DNA from: Gammaproteobacteria bacterium
Lineage (GTDB): Bacteria; Pseudomonadota; Gammaproteobacteria; Pseudomonadales; Pseudohongiellaceae
Length of the DNA stretch: 64,000 nucleotides
Direction: 5' to 3'
NCBI GenBank assembly: GCA_009844085.1
Contig: VYCF01000041.1
Location: 1 to 64,000 of the forward strand
Below the pieces are notes generated by a model. That model had not been told where the DNA came from and did no database searches. It saw only the letters and a program-made list of their open reading frames with translations. Of this stretch, positions 7,843-20,779 are shown piece after piece; position 1 is the stretch's first letter; each line of letters opens with the position of its first letter. The position numbers and the translations under genes were made by a program.

Positions 7843-9252
7843 ATGGATTTGATCATCGAAGCCAGCTATCTCGCCGCCGCGGTACTTTTCATCGTCGGCC
7901 TGAAACAGATGAGCTCACCGGTCACGGCCCGGCGCGGCATCGTCTGGGCGGGCCTCGGCATGCTGCTTGCCACGCTCGTGACTTTCGGCACGCCCGAACT
8001 GCTCGAAAGCGAACATTTCACGGTCAACCTTTCGCTCATCATCGCGGGCATCGCCGTCGGCGGCGGCTATGCCTGGATCAGCGGCAAGCGCGTCGCCATG
8101 ACCGACATGCCGCAGATGATCGCCATGTACAACGGCATGGGCGGCGGCGCGGCGGCGACCATCGCCGCGGTGGAGTTGCTCAAGGCCGGCGAAGCCTTTC
8201 CCGGCGAGGGCGCGGCGGCTTATCTCGGCGTCGACGTTGCAATTCTGGCAATCCTCGGCGCGGTGATCGGCACAATCTCCTTCAGCGGCAGCATCGTCGC
8301 CTGGGCCAAGCTCGACGGCCGCCTGCATCTGAGCAGAATCGTGCCGGGGCAACATGTCGTCAACGCCATATTGGCGCTCGCCACCGTCGTCTTCGCGGTC
8401 CTGGTGTATTTCTCGGTCGACCTGACGACCATCACCATCTTCTTCGCGCTGGCGCTGATCGTCGGCATCTTCATCACCGTGCCCGTCGGCGGCGCCGATA
8501 TGCCGGTAATCATTTCCCTCTTTAACGCCCTGACCGGACTCGCGGTCGGATTTGAAGGCTATGTGCTCGGCAACGCCGCCATGATCATCGCCGGAATCGT
8601 CGTCGGTTCGGCGGGTTCGCTGCTCACGCACCTGATGGCGGTGGCGATGAACCGCTCGGTGGCGAACGTCTTCTTCGCCGGCGTCGGCACCGGCGCCGCC
8701 GCGGCCGCAATCGGCGAGCAGGAAATGAAGGAAATCCAGGCCCAGGACGCCGGCATCCTGATGGCTTTCGCCGACCAGGCGATCATCATCCCGGGTTACG
8801 GCATGGCCGTGGCCCAGGCCCAGCACAAGATCTGGGAACTCGTGCAATTGCTCGACGAGCGTGGCGTCAAGGTCAAGTTCGCAATCCATCCCGTCGCCGG
8901 GCGCATGCCGGGCCACATGAACGTGCTGCTCGCCGAGGCCGGCGTTCCCTACGACATGATCTACGACATGGAAGACATCAACGCCGACTTCAAGAACACC
9001 ACCGTGACCCTGATCATCGGCGCCAATGACGTCGTGAACCCCTCGGCCAAGACTGATACCTCGAGCCCGCTTTACGGCATGCCGATCCTCGACGCCATGG
9101 ACTCGGACAACGTCATCGTCATCAAGCGCGGCCGCGGCGCGGGATTCTCGGGAGTCGAGAATCCCCTGTTCTTCGCGGACAATACAAAAATGCTGTTCGG
9201 CGACGGCCAGAAAGCCGCCAACGAACTGATCCAGGCAGTCAAGGAATTGTAA
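7843..9252 (+). CDS. pntB: NAD(P) transhydrogenase beta subunit
   Basis: 469 residues, the normal length for PntB. About eight membrane segments form domain II (proton channel; for example the MPQMIAMYNGMGGGAAA region and VPVGGADMPVIISLFNALTG). The NADP(H)-binding domain III follows, with PGYGMAVAQAQHKIWEL, GRMPGHMNVLLAEA, IGANDVVNPSA and KRGRGAGFSGVENPLF. ATG 7843 sits 3 bp after pntAB, with GGGAG upstream. The complete AA/AB/B set indicates a working enzyme supplying NADPH for biosynthesis. Confidence 0.95.
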   Translation: MDLIIEASYLAAAVLFIVGLKQMSSPVTARRGIVWAGLGMLLATLVTFGTPELLESEHFTVNLSLIIAGIAVGGGYAWISGKRVAMTDMPQMIAMYNGMGGGAAATIAAVELLKAGEAFPGEGAAAYLGVDVAILAILGAVIGTISFSGSIVAWAKLDGRLHLSRIVPGQHVVNAILALATVVFAVLVYFSVDLTTITIFFALALIVGIFITVPVGGADMPVIISLFNALTGLAVGFEGYVLGNAAMIIAGIVVGSAGSLLTHLMAVAMNRSVANVFFAGVGTGAAAAAIGEQEMKEIQAQDAGILMAFADQAIIIPGYGMAVAQAQHKIWELVQLLDERGVKVKFAIHPVAGRMPGHMNVLLAEAGVPYDMIYDMEDINADFKNTTVTLIIGANDVVNPSAKTDTSSPLYGMPILDAMDSDNVIVIKRGRGAGFSGVENPLFFADNTKMLFGDGQKAANELIQAVKEL

Positions 9253-9286
9253 TCTCCAAGATTGTCGAGTGAGTCTGTCGGGGCTG

Positions 9287-9414
9287 GTGGCTTCGAACCG
9301 TCGCCGTCTGGTGTGCGGAGTGCAGCGGACGCCGTAAATCCATCCCTGGAGGCTTCGGGCTCGGCATCCTGCCTCGCACGCCCGCCGCACCCCGCACACC
9401 AGACGGCGACTCAT
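9287..9414 (+). repeat. hairpin repeat, copy A
   Basis: Long inverted repeat between pntB and the RDD gene. The left arm 9301-9328 pairs with 9382-9409 over 28 bp with two mismatches; the 53-nt loop is 9329-9381. The loop shares GGCTTCGGGCTCGGCATCC with copy C (reverse strand) and aligns with copy B at 21778-21908. The outer flanks GTGGCTTCGAACCGTCGCC (left) and GGCGACTCA (right) are also shared. Arm sequences are copy-specific. The element carries no gene. The open frame running through it toward the RDD gene is not conserved protein. Confidence 0.85.
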
Positions 9415-9450
9415 GCAGTGCAGGCCCCTACTGTCATTCTGCGCAAAGCA

Positions 9451-9933
9451 ATGCTCAATCAACCTGAACCAGTCACCGCAAGTTTGCCCACCGCCGGACT
9501 GATTCGGCGGCTCGCGGCCCTGCTCTACGACGCCTTTCTCGTACTGGCGATCTGGATTACGCTCGGCTTCGCGGCGCAACTCATCGCGGGCGCCGGAACG
9601 AATCAGGTCATCGACGGCCGGGTGGAAACCGATCCGCTGTTCGGCCTGCTACTATTCGCGCTCATGTGCGCCAGCGCCGCGGCCTTCTACGTCTGGTTCT
9701 GGACCCGCGGCGGCCAGACCCTCGGCATGGTCGCCTGGCGCATCAGGGCGCAATCCCGCGACGGCAACCTGATGACCGTCCGCCAGGCGCTGCTCCGCTT
9801 CCTCTGCGCCTGGCCGGCCTTCTTCCTCTTCGGTCTCGGATACCTCTGGCTCTACTTCGACCCCGAGGGCGACGCCGCGCACGACCGCCTCTCACGCACC
9901 CGGGTCGTCCTCCTTCCCCGCCGTCAACGCTGA
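9451..9933 (+). CDS. RDD family membrane protein
   Basis: A 160-residue inner-membrane protein. It has an N-terminal TAGLIRRLAALLYDAFLV, where the RDD signature Arg-Asp positions begin the first helix. Two more hydrophobic stretches follow (about residues 60-80 and 108-130), and TRGGQTLGMVAWRIRA is the conserved loop. It ends with DRLSRTRVVLLPRR, typical of the family. I chose ATG 9451 because the frame upstream is translated hairpin repeat. Some RDD proteins have been linked to ion transport, but most have no known role. The last 10 bp overlap the 3' end of the convergent alkaline phosphatase gene. Confidence 0.82.
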   Translation: MLNQPEPVTASLPTAGLIRRLAALLYDAFLVLAIWITLGFAAQLIAGAGTNQVIDGRVETDPLFGLLLFALMCASAAAFYVWFWTRGGQTLGMVAWRIRAQSRDGNLMTVRQALLRFLCAWPAFFLFGLGYLWLYFDPEGDAAHDRLSRTRVVLLPRRQR

Positions 9934-11414
9934 TCGAGTTGGCTTGCTTCCATCATGATGTGGAAGATCACGTTTTGCTCGATCACGCCGCGCACGAGGT
10001 CCGAGCCCGGGCCGACCGCATAGACCGCCACGTCTTCCCCGCCATGGGTCTCCGAGCCGAGCGGCACCAGGGTCTGGGAGCGGAAACTCTCGTGGGTGGT
10101 GTCGACGTGGCTCAGGTCTTCGTCGCGGCCGGCATTGGGGCCGTTGATGTAGCCGAGGGTCGTGTATGGCATGCCGTCGGCGGCGAGGTCCGGCTCTCCG
10201 TCGCCGCCGGCCACGATGCCGAGGATGGGATTGCCCCTGCCGGGATAGCCGGCAACGGTGAAGACATGGCTGTGGTCGGCCGTGACGATGATGAGCGTCT
10301 CGGACAGATCCACCATCTCGTAGGCGGTTTGCACCGCACGCGCGAATTCGATGGTGTCGACCAGCGCCCGGCGCGGACTCGTGGCATGGTGGGCGTGATC
10401 GATGCGCCCGGCTTCGACGTTCAGGTAATAGCCGTTCGGATTTTTCGAGAGAATCCCGATCGCCTTGGCGGTCATCTCGGACAGGCTCGGCTCGCCGCCC
10501 GCGTCGTTTTCGCGGTCGAGTTCGTATTCCATGTGCGACAGTTCGAACAGGCCGAGCAGATGGGAGACTTCGCTCGAATCCACCGCGGCGAATTGTTCGG
10601 CGTTCCAGACATAGGCGGCATCATCGTGGCGTTCGACCCATTCTCCGGTCAGGTCTCTGCCGTCAAGCCGATTTCCGGCTTCGCCGTCTTCGGGGTCCGC
10701 TCCTTCGAAATTCGGCAGGAAAGCGCCGCGGCCGCCGCCAAGCGCGACTTCAAGCCCGTCGGAGTCTTCCAGATTTTCGGTGAACTCGATCAATTGCCGG
10801 GCGATGTCGGCGCAATCACCCGGATCGGACAGGCCGGCGGCATCGGCGTCGGACTCGAAATTGCGTTCCATGATATGGGCGTAGTTCGACGCCGGCGTGG
10901 CATGGGTGAGCCGCGCCGTGCTGACGACTCCGGTCGCCAGGCCGCGCATTTCCGCGATTTCGAGAAAGGTAAGCAGCTCCGCCCCTTGCTGGGAAGCGCA
11001 ATCACCGCGCAGCGCGGCATCGCTGACGCTGATCAGTCCCGCCCTTGTCTTCACGCCCGTTACCATGGCAGTCATGGTTCCAGCCGAATCGGGCACCTGG
11101 GCGTCGGTGTTATAGGTCTTGGCGAGGGCGAGATTGGGAAAAGTCTCGAAGAACAATTCGTTCTCCTCGCCGGTCTCGCCGCGCAATTGTCCTTCGAGGA
11201 TGCGCGCGGCGGTTACCGTGGATACGCCCATGCCGTCGCCGACGAAGAGAATCACGTTTTTCGCCCTGGCGCCCTCCGCTGCGCGCAAGGCAAGATTTCG
11301 TTCGACCGCCGCACGACCCTCCTCGAACCAATCCCCCGGGGACTGCTGGGAATGGGCCGCGAGCGGCAAGGACAACAGGCTCATTGCTGAAACAAGGGAC
11401 AAGATACGATTCAT
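9924..11414 (-). CDS. phoA: alkaline phosphatase, exported
   Basis: A 496-residue periplasmic phosphomonoesterase. The signal peptide (residues 1-22) ends at AHS. Metal ligands and the nucleophile are recognisable: FVGDGMGVSTVTAAR (Asp ligand), VPDSAGTMTAMVTGVKT (catalytic Ser in DSAG), GRIDHAHHA, TADHSHVF (Asp-His) and a late SETHGGEDVAVYA (His). It releases phosphate from organic esters using Zn and Mg. It is monocistronic and convergent with the RDD gene (10-bp overlap). No Pho box was identified. It is closer to marine and Bacillus-like forms than to E. coli PhoA, judging by DSAGT instead of DSAAS. Confidence 0.9.
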   Translation of the reverse strand: MNRILSLVSAMSLLSLPLAAHSQQSPGDWFEEGRAAVERNLALRAAEGARAKNVILFVGDGMGVSTVTAARILEGQLRGETGEENELFFETFPNLALAKTYNTDAQVPDSAGTMTAMVTGVKTRAGLISVSDAALRGDCASQQGAELLTFLEIAEMRGLATGVVSTARLTHATPASNYAHIMERNFESDADAAGLSDPGDCADIARQLIEFTENLEDSDGLEVALGGGRGAFLPNFEGADPEDGEAGNRLDGRDLTGEWVERHDDAAYVWNAEQFAAVDSSEVSHLLGLFELSHMEYELDRENDAGGEPSLSEMTAKAIGILSKNPNGYYLNVEAGRIDHAHHATSPRRALVDTIEFARAVQTAYEMVDLSETLIIVTADHSHVFTVAGYPGRGNPILGIVAGGDGEPDLAADGMPYTTLGYINGPNAGRDEDLSHVDTTHESFRSQTLVPLGSETHGGEDVAVYAVGPGSDLVRGVIEQNVIFHIMMEASQLDQR

Positions 11415-11480
11415 GGCAATAATCCGGTGAAGCCGACACTCGGCAAAGACTAGTGCCGGAATATTACAACGAGATGAAGA

Positions 11481-11520
11481 CGAGATTCCGCGACTGCGCT
11501 TCGCTCCGCGCGGAATGACA
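11481..11520. repeat. short palindromic repeat (REP-like)
   Basis: ATTCCGCG at 11485-11492 and CGCGGAAT at 11509-11516 form an 8-bp stem around a 16-nt loop. The element lies in the gap between the convergently read alkaline phosphatase promoter side and the thioesterase 3' end. It resembles widespread REP-type intergenic palindromes. It could also end thioesterase transcription, although no T-tract follows. Confidence 0.5.
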
Positions 11521-11526
11521 GGGAAG

Positions 11527-11970
11527 TCAGGCAGCCTGGGCTTCCGACGATTGCACCAGTTGCTTGAACTGCCGGGGTACGGAGACCATCTGGTGCTTGT
11601 CGAAATCGAACAGTACGACGCCCATCTTGGCCACGCAGACCACCGAATCGAGCGCGCTGTTGGTGACCCGCAGGCAGATGTCGACGCCGTAGCGGTTCAC
11701 CTTGCCGATGCCGACATCGATGATCAGCACGTCGTTGGCGAAGGATTCGGAGCGGAAATCGACAGAGAGGTCGGTCACGACCATGCCGAGACCGAAGATG
11801 TCTTCCTCGGTGAAACCGAGACTTGCCAGGTATTGCAGCCGCGCCTCGTGAAGTATCTCGACCATCGACAGACTGTCGAGGTGTTTCGCGTAGTTCACGT
11901 CGCTGAGACCTACGCTTCTTTCCATTCTGAAGGTGAATTCTTCCGGGAGGCTGAGCTTGATACGAGGCAT
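11527..11970 (-). CDS. acyl-CoA thioesterase, hotdog fold (4HBT family)
   Basis: 147 residues. The hotdog-fold pattern includes VGLSDVNYAKHLDSLSMVEILHEARL, where the Asp-x-Asn of 4-hydroxybenzoyl-CoA thioesterase/YbgC-like enzymes is expected, then VVTDLSVDFRSESFANDVLIID and GVVLFDFDKHQMVSVP. Such enzymes hydrolyse acyl-CoA or acyl-ACP thioesters in the cytosol. The substrate is not evident. It is a single gene read away from pepA, with a 187-bp gap between them that should contain both promoters. Confidence 0.8.
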   Translation of the reverse strand: MPRIKLSLPEEFTFRMERSVGLSDVNYAKHLDSLSMVEILHEARLQYLASLGFTEEDIFGLGMVVTDLSVDFRSESFANDVLIIDVGIGKVNRYGVDICLRVTNSALDSVVCVAKMGVVLFDFDKHQMVSVPRQFKQLVQSSEAQAA

Positions 11971-12157
11971 GACGGGTACTCCATAGCTTTAGCAGATATC
12001 GCTCTTCCATGAACTGCTTTTCATGTGGCTCTTCTTGAGACCGCGCACAACCGATTTGGTTCAATCCAATTCGGTCCGGCGGTTGCCTGAACCGGTCAAT
12101 CTACTTAGCATTACGCCCCTGCGTCAATACTGAACCGACTTTGGGAGGAAAAGGCTC

Positions 12158-13642
12158 ATGCAATTCTCGGTCACGCCGGAATCCATCGCGGAAATTCCAG
12201 CCGATTGTCTTGTGATTCCGGTCTGGAAAGACGGCGGACTGGGCAAGGAAGCGAGCGCGCTTGACGCGGCCGTTTCCGGGGCTCCTGGCCGAATCGCCGC
12301 CAGCGGGGACTACCTCTGGGACATCGGCGATACGCATTTGCTGCATGGCCCGGAAGATTGCGCCGCGGGCCGCATTCTACTTGCGGGCGCGGGCGCCCCG
12401 GACGATTTCGGCGCCACTGAAGCCGCGAAGTTTCTGGCAGGCAATGCCCGAATCGTGTTGGCCCGGAACATGCCGCAAGTCCACTTCGCGCTTGCGGATC
12501 TTGAGGCGAACGGACCCGATGCGCAATGGCTGGCGGCCAGGCTGGCGCAGGAAGTCGAAGTCGCCGCTTATCGCTACCGGGCCACCAAGGCAAGCACGAA
12601 ACGGGAAGCCGTGCTCGAAGGCGTATCGGCGCCGGCGCTCGCGGACGGTCTCGAACAGGCGTTGCGCCAGGGCCAGGCCATCGGCAAGGGCATGAACCGC
12701 GCTCGTGAACTCGGCAACCTGCCCGGAAACATCTGTACGCCGGAATACCTGGCCTCCCACGCCGGGGAACTGGCCGATGCTTCCGACAACCTCAGCGTTG
12801 AAGTGCTGGATGAGGAGCAAATGCGGGAACTGAAAATGGACAGCCTGCTTTCGGTCGCCGCAGGGTCGGTCGAAGAGGCCCGGCTGATCATGTTGCACTT
12901 TAAGGGCGCGGCCGATGAAGGCAAGCCCGTGGTGCTCGTCGGCAAGGGCATTACCTTCGATACCGGCGGCATCAGCCTGAAACCGGGACTCGCCATGGAC
13001 GAAATGAAGTTCGACATGTGCGGCGCGGCCAGCGTGCTCGGCACCGTTGCCGCGGTCGCCGAACTGCAATTGCCGATCAATCTGGTCGGCATGGTCGCCG
13101 CGGCCGAGAACATGCCCGGCGGCAAGGCGACCAAGCCGGGCGACATCGTCACGAGCATGTCGGGCAAGACCATCGAAATTCTCAATACCGACGCGGAAGG
13201 CCGCCTGGTGCTATGCGACGCGCTCACTTATGCCGAACGCTTCAAACCGGCCTGCGTCATCGACATCGCCACCTTGACCGGCGCGGCCGTCGCCGCCTTC
13301 GGCAATCACGCCAACGTCATGCTCGGCAACGACCAGGCATTGATGGATCGGCTGCTGCAATGCGGCCTCGATAGTCTCGACCGCGCCTGGCAGCTTCCGC
13401 TCTGGGACGAATACCAGAAACAGCTCGACAGCAATTTCGCCGACATGGCCAACATCGGCGGCAAGCTCGCGGGAACGATCACCGCCGCCTGCTTCCTTTC
13501 GCGTTACACGGAAAACTTTTCCTGGGCTCATCTCGACATCGCCGGCAGCGCCTGGCATTCCGAAGGCGCCAGGAAAGGCGCAACCGGTCGCCCCGTGCCC
13601 CTGCTGATGGAATTTCTGCTGAGCCTCCCGAACAAGGACTGA
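12158..13642 (+). CDS. pepA: leucyl aminopeptidase (M17)
   Basis: 494 residues. The M17 active-site pieces are all present: [16 protein letters not shown] (metal-binding Lys/Asp), [33 protein letters not shown] and the signature [10 protein letters not shown], then [12 protein letters not shown] di-metal cytosolic hexamer removes N-terminal residues. In some bacteria it also binds DNA (XerA/CarP role in E. coli), which cannot be judged here. GGGAGGA lies 13 bp before ATG 12158. valS starts 1 bp after its stop. In E. coli holC lies between the two; here it does not. Confidence 0.95.
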   Translation: MQFSVTPESIAEIPADCLVIPVWKDGGLGKEASALDAAVSGAPGRIAASGDYLWDIGDTHLLHGPEDCAAGRILLAGAGAPDDFGATEAAKFLAGNARIVLARNMPQVHFALADLEANGPDAQWLAARLAQEVEVAAYRYRATKASTKREAVLEGVSAPALADGLEQALRQGQAIGKGMNRARELGNLPGNICTPEYLASHAGELADASDNLSVEVLDEEQMRELKMDSLLSVAAGSVEEARLIMLHFKGAADEGKPVVLVGKGITFDTGGISLKPGLAMDEMKFDMCGAASVLGTVAAVAELQLPINLVGMVAAAENMPGGKATKPGDIVTSMSGKTIEILNTDAEGRLVLCDALTYAERFKPACVIDIATLTGAAVAAFGNHANVMLGNDQALMDRLLQCGLDSLDRAWQLPLWDEYQKQLDSNFADMANIGGKLAGTITAACFLSRYTENFSWAHLDIAGSAWHSEGARKGATGRPVPLLMEFLLSLPNKD

Positions 13643-13643
13643 A

Positions 13644-16466
<2,823 letters not shown>

Positions 16467-16468
16467 CG

Positions 16469-17422
16469 CTAACCCCGCAATCCGACGGGCATGCTGAAAG
16501 TAATGTCTTCCCTGACGCCGTCGAGTTCCTGCACCCGGCATTCGCCGCGATCGCGCAGATAGGAGATGACTTCCTGCACCAGGGATTCGGGCGCCGAGGC
16601 GCCGGCCGTGACGCCGATGCTCTTCTTGCCTTCGAGCCAGGCCGAATCGATGGCGGCGGCGCTGTCGATCAGATGAGCCTGACAGCCGAGCCGCTCGCCG
16701 AGGTCGCGCAAGCGATTGGAATTGGAACTGTTGCGGGCGCCGACGACGAGCATCAGGTCGCATTCGAGCGCCATCTGCTTGACCGCGTCCTGCCTGTTCT
16801 GGGTCGCGTAGCAGATGTCGCTCTTGCGCGGTCCGGTGATTTGCGGAAAGCGCTCGCGCAGGGCGTCGATGATCTGTCCGCAATCGTCCACCGACAGGGT
16901 CGTCTGGGAGACGTAGGACAGGCGCGAAGGATCCCTGACCTCAAGCCGGTGCGCATCTTCGACGGTTTCGATTAGGTAGACGCTGCCGCCGGCGCTGGTG
17001 TCGAAATTGCCGATCGTGCCTTGGACTTCCGGGTGGTTGGAATGTCCGATCAGAACGCATTCGTCTCCCTTGCGGCCGGCCCTGGCCACTTCCATGTGCA
17101 CCTTGGTCACCAGCGGACACGTGGCGTCGAACACCTGGAAGCCGCGTTCGGCGGCGTCCCTGCGAATCTGTTTGGCGACGCCATGGGCGCTGAAAACGAC
17201 GATGGGAGGGCGGCCGGTGGCGTCCTTGTCGGGAATTTCCGGCAGTTCCTCGACGAAGATCGCCCCCAGGTCCCTGAGTTCTTCCACCACGTGGCGGTTA
17301 TGCACGATCTCATGGCGCACGTAAATCGGCGCGCCGAAAAGTTCCAGCGCGCGTTTGACGACGTCGATGGCGCGGTCGACTCCGGCGCAGAATCCGCGCG
17401 GATTGGCCAGCTTGATTTCTAT
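16469..17422 (-). CDS. ispH: 4-hydroxy-3-methylbut-2-enyl diphosphate reductase, apparent ATA start
   Basis: Last step of the MEP isoprenoid pathway, a [4Fe-4S] enzyme. With the start at ATA 17422 the protein is 317 residues and begins [19 protein letters not shown], placing the first cluster ligand at Cys12. The other two are in [11 protein letters not shown] and [15 protein letters not shown] and NSSNSNRL are also present. No ATG, GTG or TTG exists in frame between the preceding in-frame TGA (about 17436-17438) and this conserved start. The first ATG (17320) would delete Cys12. GGAG (17430-17433) sits 7 nt upstream of the ATA, and the fkpB stop is 4 nt away, allowing coupling. An assembly error (G to A) is the alternative. 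Confidence 0.9.
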   Translation of the reverse strand: MEIKLANPRGFCAGVDRAIDVVKRALELFGAPIYVRHEIVHNRHVVEELRDLGAIFVEELPEIPDKDATGRPPIVVFSAHGVAKQIRRDAAERGFQVFDATCPLVTKVHMEVARAGRKGDECVLIGHSNHPEVQGTIGNFDTSAGGSVYLIETVEDAHRLEVRDPSRLSYVSQTTLSVDDCGQIIDALRERFPQITGPRKSDICYATQNRQDAVKQMALECDLMLVVGARNSSNSNRLRDLGERLGCQAHLIDSAAAIDSAWLEGKKSIGVTAGASAPESLVQEVISYLRDRGECRVQELDGVREDITFSMPVGLRG

Positions 17423-17426
17423 GACG

Positions 17427-17897
17427 CTACTCCAGTTTCAGTTCGCTCGTGCCCGGCGCCAATACCGAGACGATCGCGGCGCGGAAAACGATCTCCCTGC
17501 CGGCGAGCGGATGATTGAAGTCTACCTCAACTTCGGCCTCGGCGATGCTGCGAATTACTCCGGGACGGTCGAAACCGGCGGGATCCTTGAACATCACTAC
17601 GCTGCCCGGCGCCAGCGGCACGAGTTCGTCACGCAACAGCGAGGCAAAATTCGCCGCCGGAAATTGCTGCAGATTGGCGGGATTCACCGCGCCGAAAGCG
17701 TGTTCCGGCGAGATCCTGCGCTCGATCTCGTCGCCTGCTTCCAGACCGAGCAGGACTTCCTCGAAAGCCGGGGGCAGATTGCCGTCGCCGATGGTGCAAG
17801 CCGCCGGCTTGCCGGCGAAATTCGAATCGACGACCGAACCGTCGGCCAGCGCCAGCGAGAAATGCAAGTTTACCGTTGCGCCGATTTCGACCTTCAT
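17427..17897 (-). CDS. fkpB: FKBP-type peptidyl-prolyl isomerase, SlpA type
   Basis: 156 residues. The FKBP domain is interrupted by the IF (insert-in-flap) chaperone domain, as in SlpA/Sly[41 protein letters not shown], then [16 protein letters not shown]. There is no His-rich SlyD tail, so SlpA/FkpB fits better. It lies between ileS (19 bp upstream) and ispH (4 bp from its stop to the proposed ispH start), its usual place in gammaproteobacteria. Its last codons supply the GGAG that probably serves ispH. Confidence 0.92.
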   Translation of the reverse strand: MKVEIGATVNLHFSLALADGSVVDSNFAGKPAACTIGDGNLPPAFEEVLLGLEAGDEIERRISPEHAFGAVNPANLQQFPAANFASLLRDELVPLAPGSVVMFKDPAGFDRPGVIRSIAEAEVEVDFNHPLAGREIVFRAAIVSVLAPGTSELKLE

Positions 17898-17916
17898 CGC
17901 CCTGATTCGTTTTCAC

Positions 17917-20757
17917 TCAGGCAAACAGCCGCCGCTCGCCTTCCCCCTCGATATTGTCGATGCAGCGCCCGCACAGGTCCGGATACTTCGCCTGGCGGCC
18001 GACATCGGGCCGATGATGCCAGCAGCGTTCGCATTTGTCGTGGGAAGTCGCCGACAGCCGCACGCGCAGGCCCGGGATTTCGGTTTCCACGCTGTCCGCG
18101 CCGGCTCTAGACAGCGGATGCGCTTCGGCGCGGGATACGATCAGGGCGAAGCGAAGTTCGTCGCCCAATTCGCGCAACTGCGCCAATAAGTCATCGTCCG
18201 CATACAGGTCAACTTCGGCGCTCAGACTCGAACCGAGGGTCTTGTCCGCGCGTTTTGCTTCCAGTTCCCGGTTGAGCGCCGCCTTGACCGCCATGACCCG
18301 GTCCCAGAATGCGTCGGAGAACCGTCCCTCCGTTTCGAAGCTCTTGTTGGAACCGCGCCCTGCCCCAACCATGTCGGTCAACAGCACCGAAGCGGCCCGC
18401 TCGCCTGGGATGTTCTCCCAGATCTCGTCTGCGGTGAAACTGAGGATCGGCGCGATCATCGGGCTCAGCATTTCAAGGATGTGATACATGGCGGTCTGGG
18501 TCGATCGCCGCGCCAGACTATCGGCGCGAGTGGTGTATTGCCGATCCTTGATGACGTCGAGATAGAAACCGCCCAGTTCGATTACGCAGAAATGATGCAC
18601 CTTCTGGTAGATCGCCAGGAAATTGTATTCGTGATATTGCCCGATTACCTCCGCCAGCAATGCTTCGGTACGGCGCACGATCCAGTGGTCTAGCGCGATC
18701 ATCCGCGCGGGATCGACCAGATCGTCGTCCGGATCGAAGCCGTTCAGATTGGCTAGCATGAAACGCGCGGTATTGCGGATGCGCCGGTAGGCGTCTGCGA
18801 CCTGGCCGAAAATCGCCTCGGATACCGCCATTTCACCGCGATAGTCGGTGGCGGCCACCCACAGGCGCAGAATATCGGCGCCGTACTTTTGAAAAATCTT
18901 CTCCGGCGCGACGGTGTTGCCGAGAGACTTCGACATCTTGCGCCCTTCGGCGTCTACGAAGAAGCCGTGGGTCAGCACTTCCCGGTAGGGAGCGCTGCCG
19001 TTCATGGCGATGGCGGTCTTGAGCGAGGACTGAAACCAGCCCCGATGCTGGTCCGAGCCTTCCAGGTAGAGATCCGCCGGATAACCAAGATGTTCTCGAC
19101 GATTGAGTACGGAAAAATGCGTGACGCCGGAATCGAACCAGACATCGAGGGTGTCGGTGACCTTGCTGTAATGCTCGGCGTCGGCGCCGAGCAATTCCTC
19201 GGCGTCGAGTTCGTACCAGGCATCGATGCCGCCCTGTTCGATCCGCTGGGCGACCTGTTCGAACAACTGTTGCGTGTCGGGATGCAATGCGCCGGTTTCC
19301 CTGTGCATGAACATGGTGATCGGCACGCCCCAGGTACGCTGCCGGGAAATGCACCATTCCGGGCTGCCGCGCAACATCAATTCCATCCGCGCCTGGCCCC
19401 AGCCGGGAATCCACTTGATTCCGGTCACCGCATTAAGCGCCGAATCGAGCAGTCCGCCTTCCTTCATGCTGATAAACCATTGCGGCGTGGCGCGATAGAT
19501 CAGCGGGGTCCTGGTGCGCCAGCAATGGGCATAGCTGTGGGTGATGCGATCCTCGCAGACGAGATTGCCGTTCTCTTTCAATACTTCGACGATGTCGGCG
19601 TCGACCTTGTAGACGTGGGCGCCGGCGAACCGTCCCGCGGCCTCGCGAAAAACACCGTGATCGTTGACAAGATCAAGCGTTTCCAGTCCATACTCGCGGC
19701 CGGTATTGAAATCGTCGACGCCATGGTCGGGCGCGGTATGCACCGCCCCGGTGCCGCTTTCGGTCGTGACATGCTCGCCGAGCACGATGGGCACTTCACG
19801 CTCGTACAGCGGATGGCGCAAGCGCTGCGATTCCAGCCGTGAACCCTTGCACGCCGCGAGCACCTCGAATCGCTCGCAGCCGAATCTTTGCATCACTTCC
19901 GCGGTCATCTCTCCAGCGATCACGAGCAACTCGGGGCCGGCGCCGAGTTCGCAGCGGATCAGGGCGTAGTCGAGCCTGGCATGAAGGCAGACCGCCTGGT
20001 TCGCCGGCAAGGTCCAGGGCGTGGTGGTCCAGATCACGACGGAGACGGGCAACTCGGAATCCGCCTTTGCCAATCCGTCGAAGCAGCCCAACAAGGCCGG
20101 GCGGTCTGCCGCGGGGAAGCGGACGTCGATCGAATACGAAGTCTTGTCCTTGAACTCGACTTCGGCCTCGGCGAGGGCCGAGGCGCCGACGACGCTCCAA
20201 TAGACGGGCTTGTAGCCGCGCACGAGATGGCCGTTGGCGACGATCCGCGCCAGGGCGCGCAAGATGTCGGCCTCGGTCTTGAAATTCATGGTGAGATAGG
20301 GATTTTTCCAATCTCCGAGCACTCCCATGCGGATGAAGCCCGCCTTCTGTATTTCGATCTGGCCGGCGGCGTACTCGCGACAGGCGCGGCGAAACTCGGC
20401 ATGGCTGATCTTCTGCCCCGCCTTGCCCTTTTTCTTTTCGACATTGTGTTCGATCGGCAGCCCGTGACAGTCCCAGCCGGGAACGTAGGGAGCGTCGAAG
20501 CCCGTCATCGCCCGCGACTTGACGACAATATCCTTGAGCGTCTTGTTGATGGCGTGGCCGAGATGCAGTTCACCGTTGGCGTACGGCGGCCCGTCGTGCA
20601 GAACGAAACTCGGACGGCCCGCGTTCTTTTCGCAGATGGCGCGATACAGGTCGAGCTCATGCCATTTGCGCAGGCGCGCGGGCTCGCGGTTCGCGAGGTC
20701 GGCCCGCATGGGGAAGTCCGTATGCGGAAGATTCAGGCTGTCCCTGTACTTGCTCAT
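17917..20757 (-). CDS. ileS: isoleucyl-tRNA synthetase
   Basis: A class I synthetase of 946 residues. The HIGH-type motif is [29 protein letters not shown] follows, with the editing domain ([13 protein letters not shown] and [11 protein letters not shown]), then [16 protein letters not shown]-terminal zinc site is formed by CERCWHH and CGRCIDN. I chose ATG 20757 ([18 protein letters not shown]) because the family starts there. It follows ribF by 22 bp. Normally lspA comes next; here fkpB does, after 19 bp. Confidence 0.96.
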   Translation of the reverse strand: MSKYRDSLNLPHTDFPMRADLANREPARLRKWHELDLYRAICEKNAGRPSFVLHDGPPYANGELHLGHAINKTLKDIVVKSRAMTGFDAPYVPGWDCHGLPIEHNVEKKKGKAGQKISHAEFRRACREYAAGQIEIQKAGFIRMGVLGDWKNPYLTMNFKTEADILRALARIVANGHLVRGYKPVYWSVVGASALAEAEVEFKDKTSYSIDVRFPAADRPALLGCFDGLAKADSELPVSVVIWTTTPWTLPANQAVCLHARLDYALIRCELGAGPELLVIAGEMTAEVMQRFGCERFEVLAACKGSRLESQRLRHPLYEREVPIVLGEHVTTESGTGAVHTAPDHGVDDFNTGREYGLETLDLVNDHGVFREAAGRFAGAHVYKVDADIVEVLKENGNLVCEDRITHSYAHCWRTRTPLIYRATPQWFISMKEGGLLDSALNAVTGIKWIPGWGQARMELMLRGSPEWCISRQRTWGVPITMFMHRETGALHPDTQQLFEQVAQRIEQGGIDAWYELDAEELLGADAEHYSKVTDTLDVWFDSGVTHFSVLNRREHLGYPADLYLEGSDQHRGWFQSSLKTAIAMNGSAPYREVLTHGFFVDAEGRKMSKSLGNTVAPEKIFQKYGADILRLWVAATDYRGEMAVSEAIFGQVADAYRRIRNTARFMLANLNGFDPDDDLVDPARMIALDHWIVRRTEALLAEVIGQYHEYNFLAIYQKVHHFCVIELGGFYLDVIKDRQYTTRADSLARRSTQTAMYHILEMLSPMIAPILSFTADEIWENIPGERAASVLLTDMVGAGRGSNKSFETEGRFSDAFWDRVMAVKAALNRELEAKRADKTLGSSLSAEVDLYADDDLLAQLRELGDELRFALIVSRAEAHPLSRAGADSVETEIPGLRVRLSATSHDKCERCWHHRPDVGRQAKYPDLCGRCIDNIEGEGERRLFA

Positions 20758-20779
20758 GACTATTGTTTCGGCAGTTTTC

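Noticed and set aside
9262-9450. N-terminal extension of the RDD protein
   Set aside because: The frame there is translated hairpin repeat A; family similarity starts at ATG 9451.
7915-9579. Long minus-strand open frame over pntB
   Set aside because: It is the mirror of a well-supported gene in GC-rich DNA and has an Asp/Arg/His-rich composition without any domain.
16469-17320. ispH starting at ATG 17320
   Set aside because: It would lose the conserved [12 protein letters not shown] segment with an iron-sulfur ligand, which is intact in frame just upstream.
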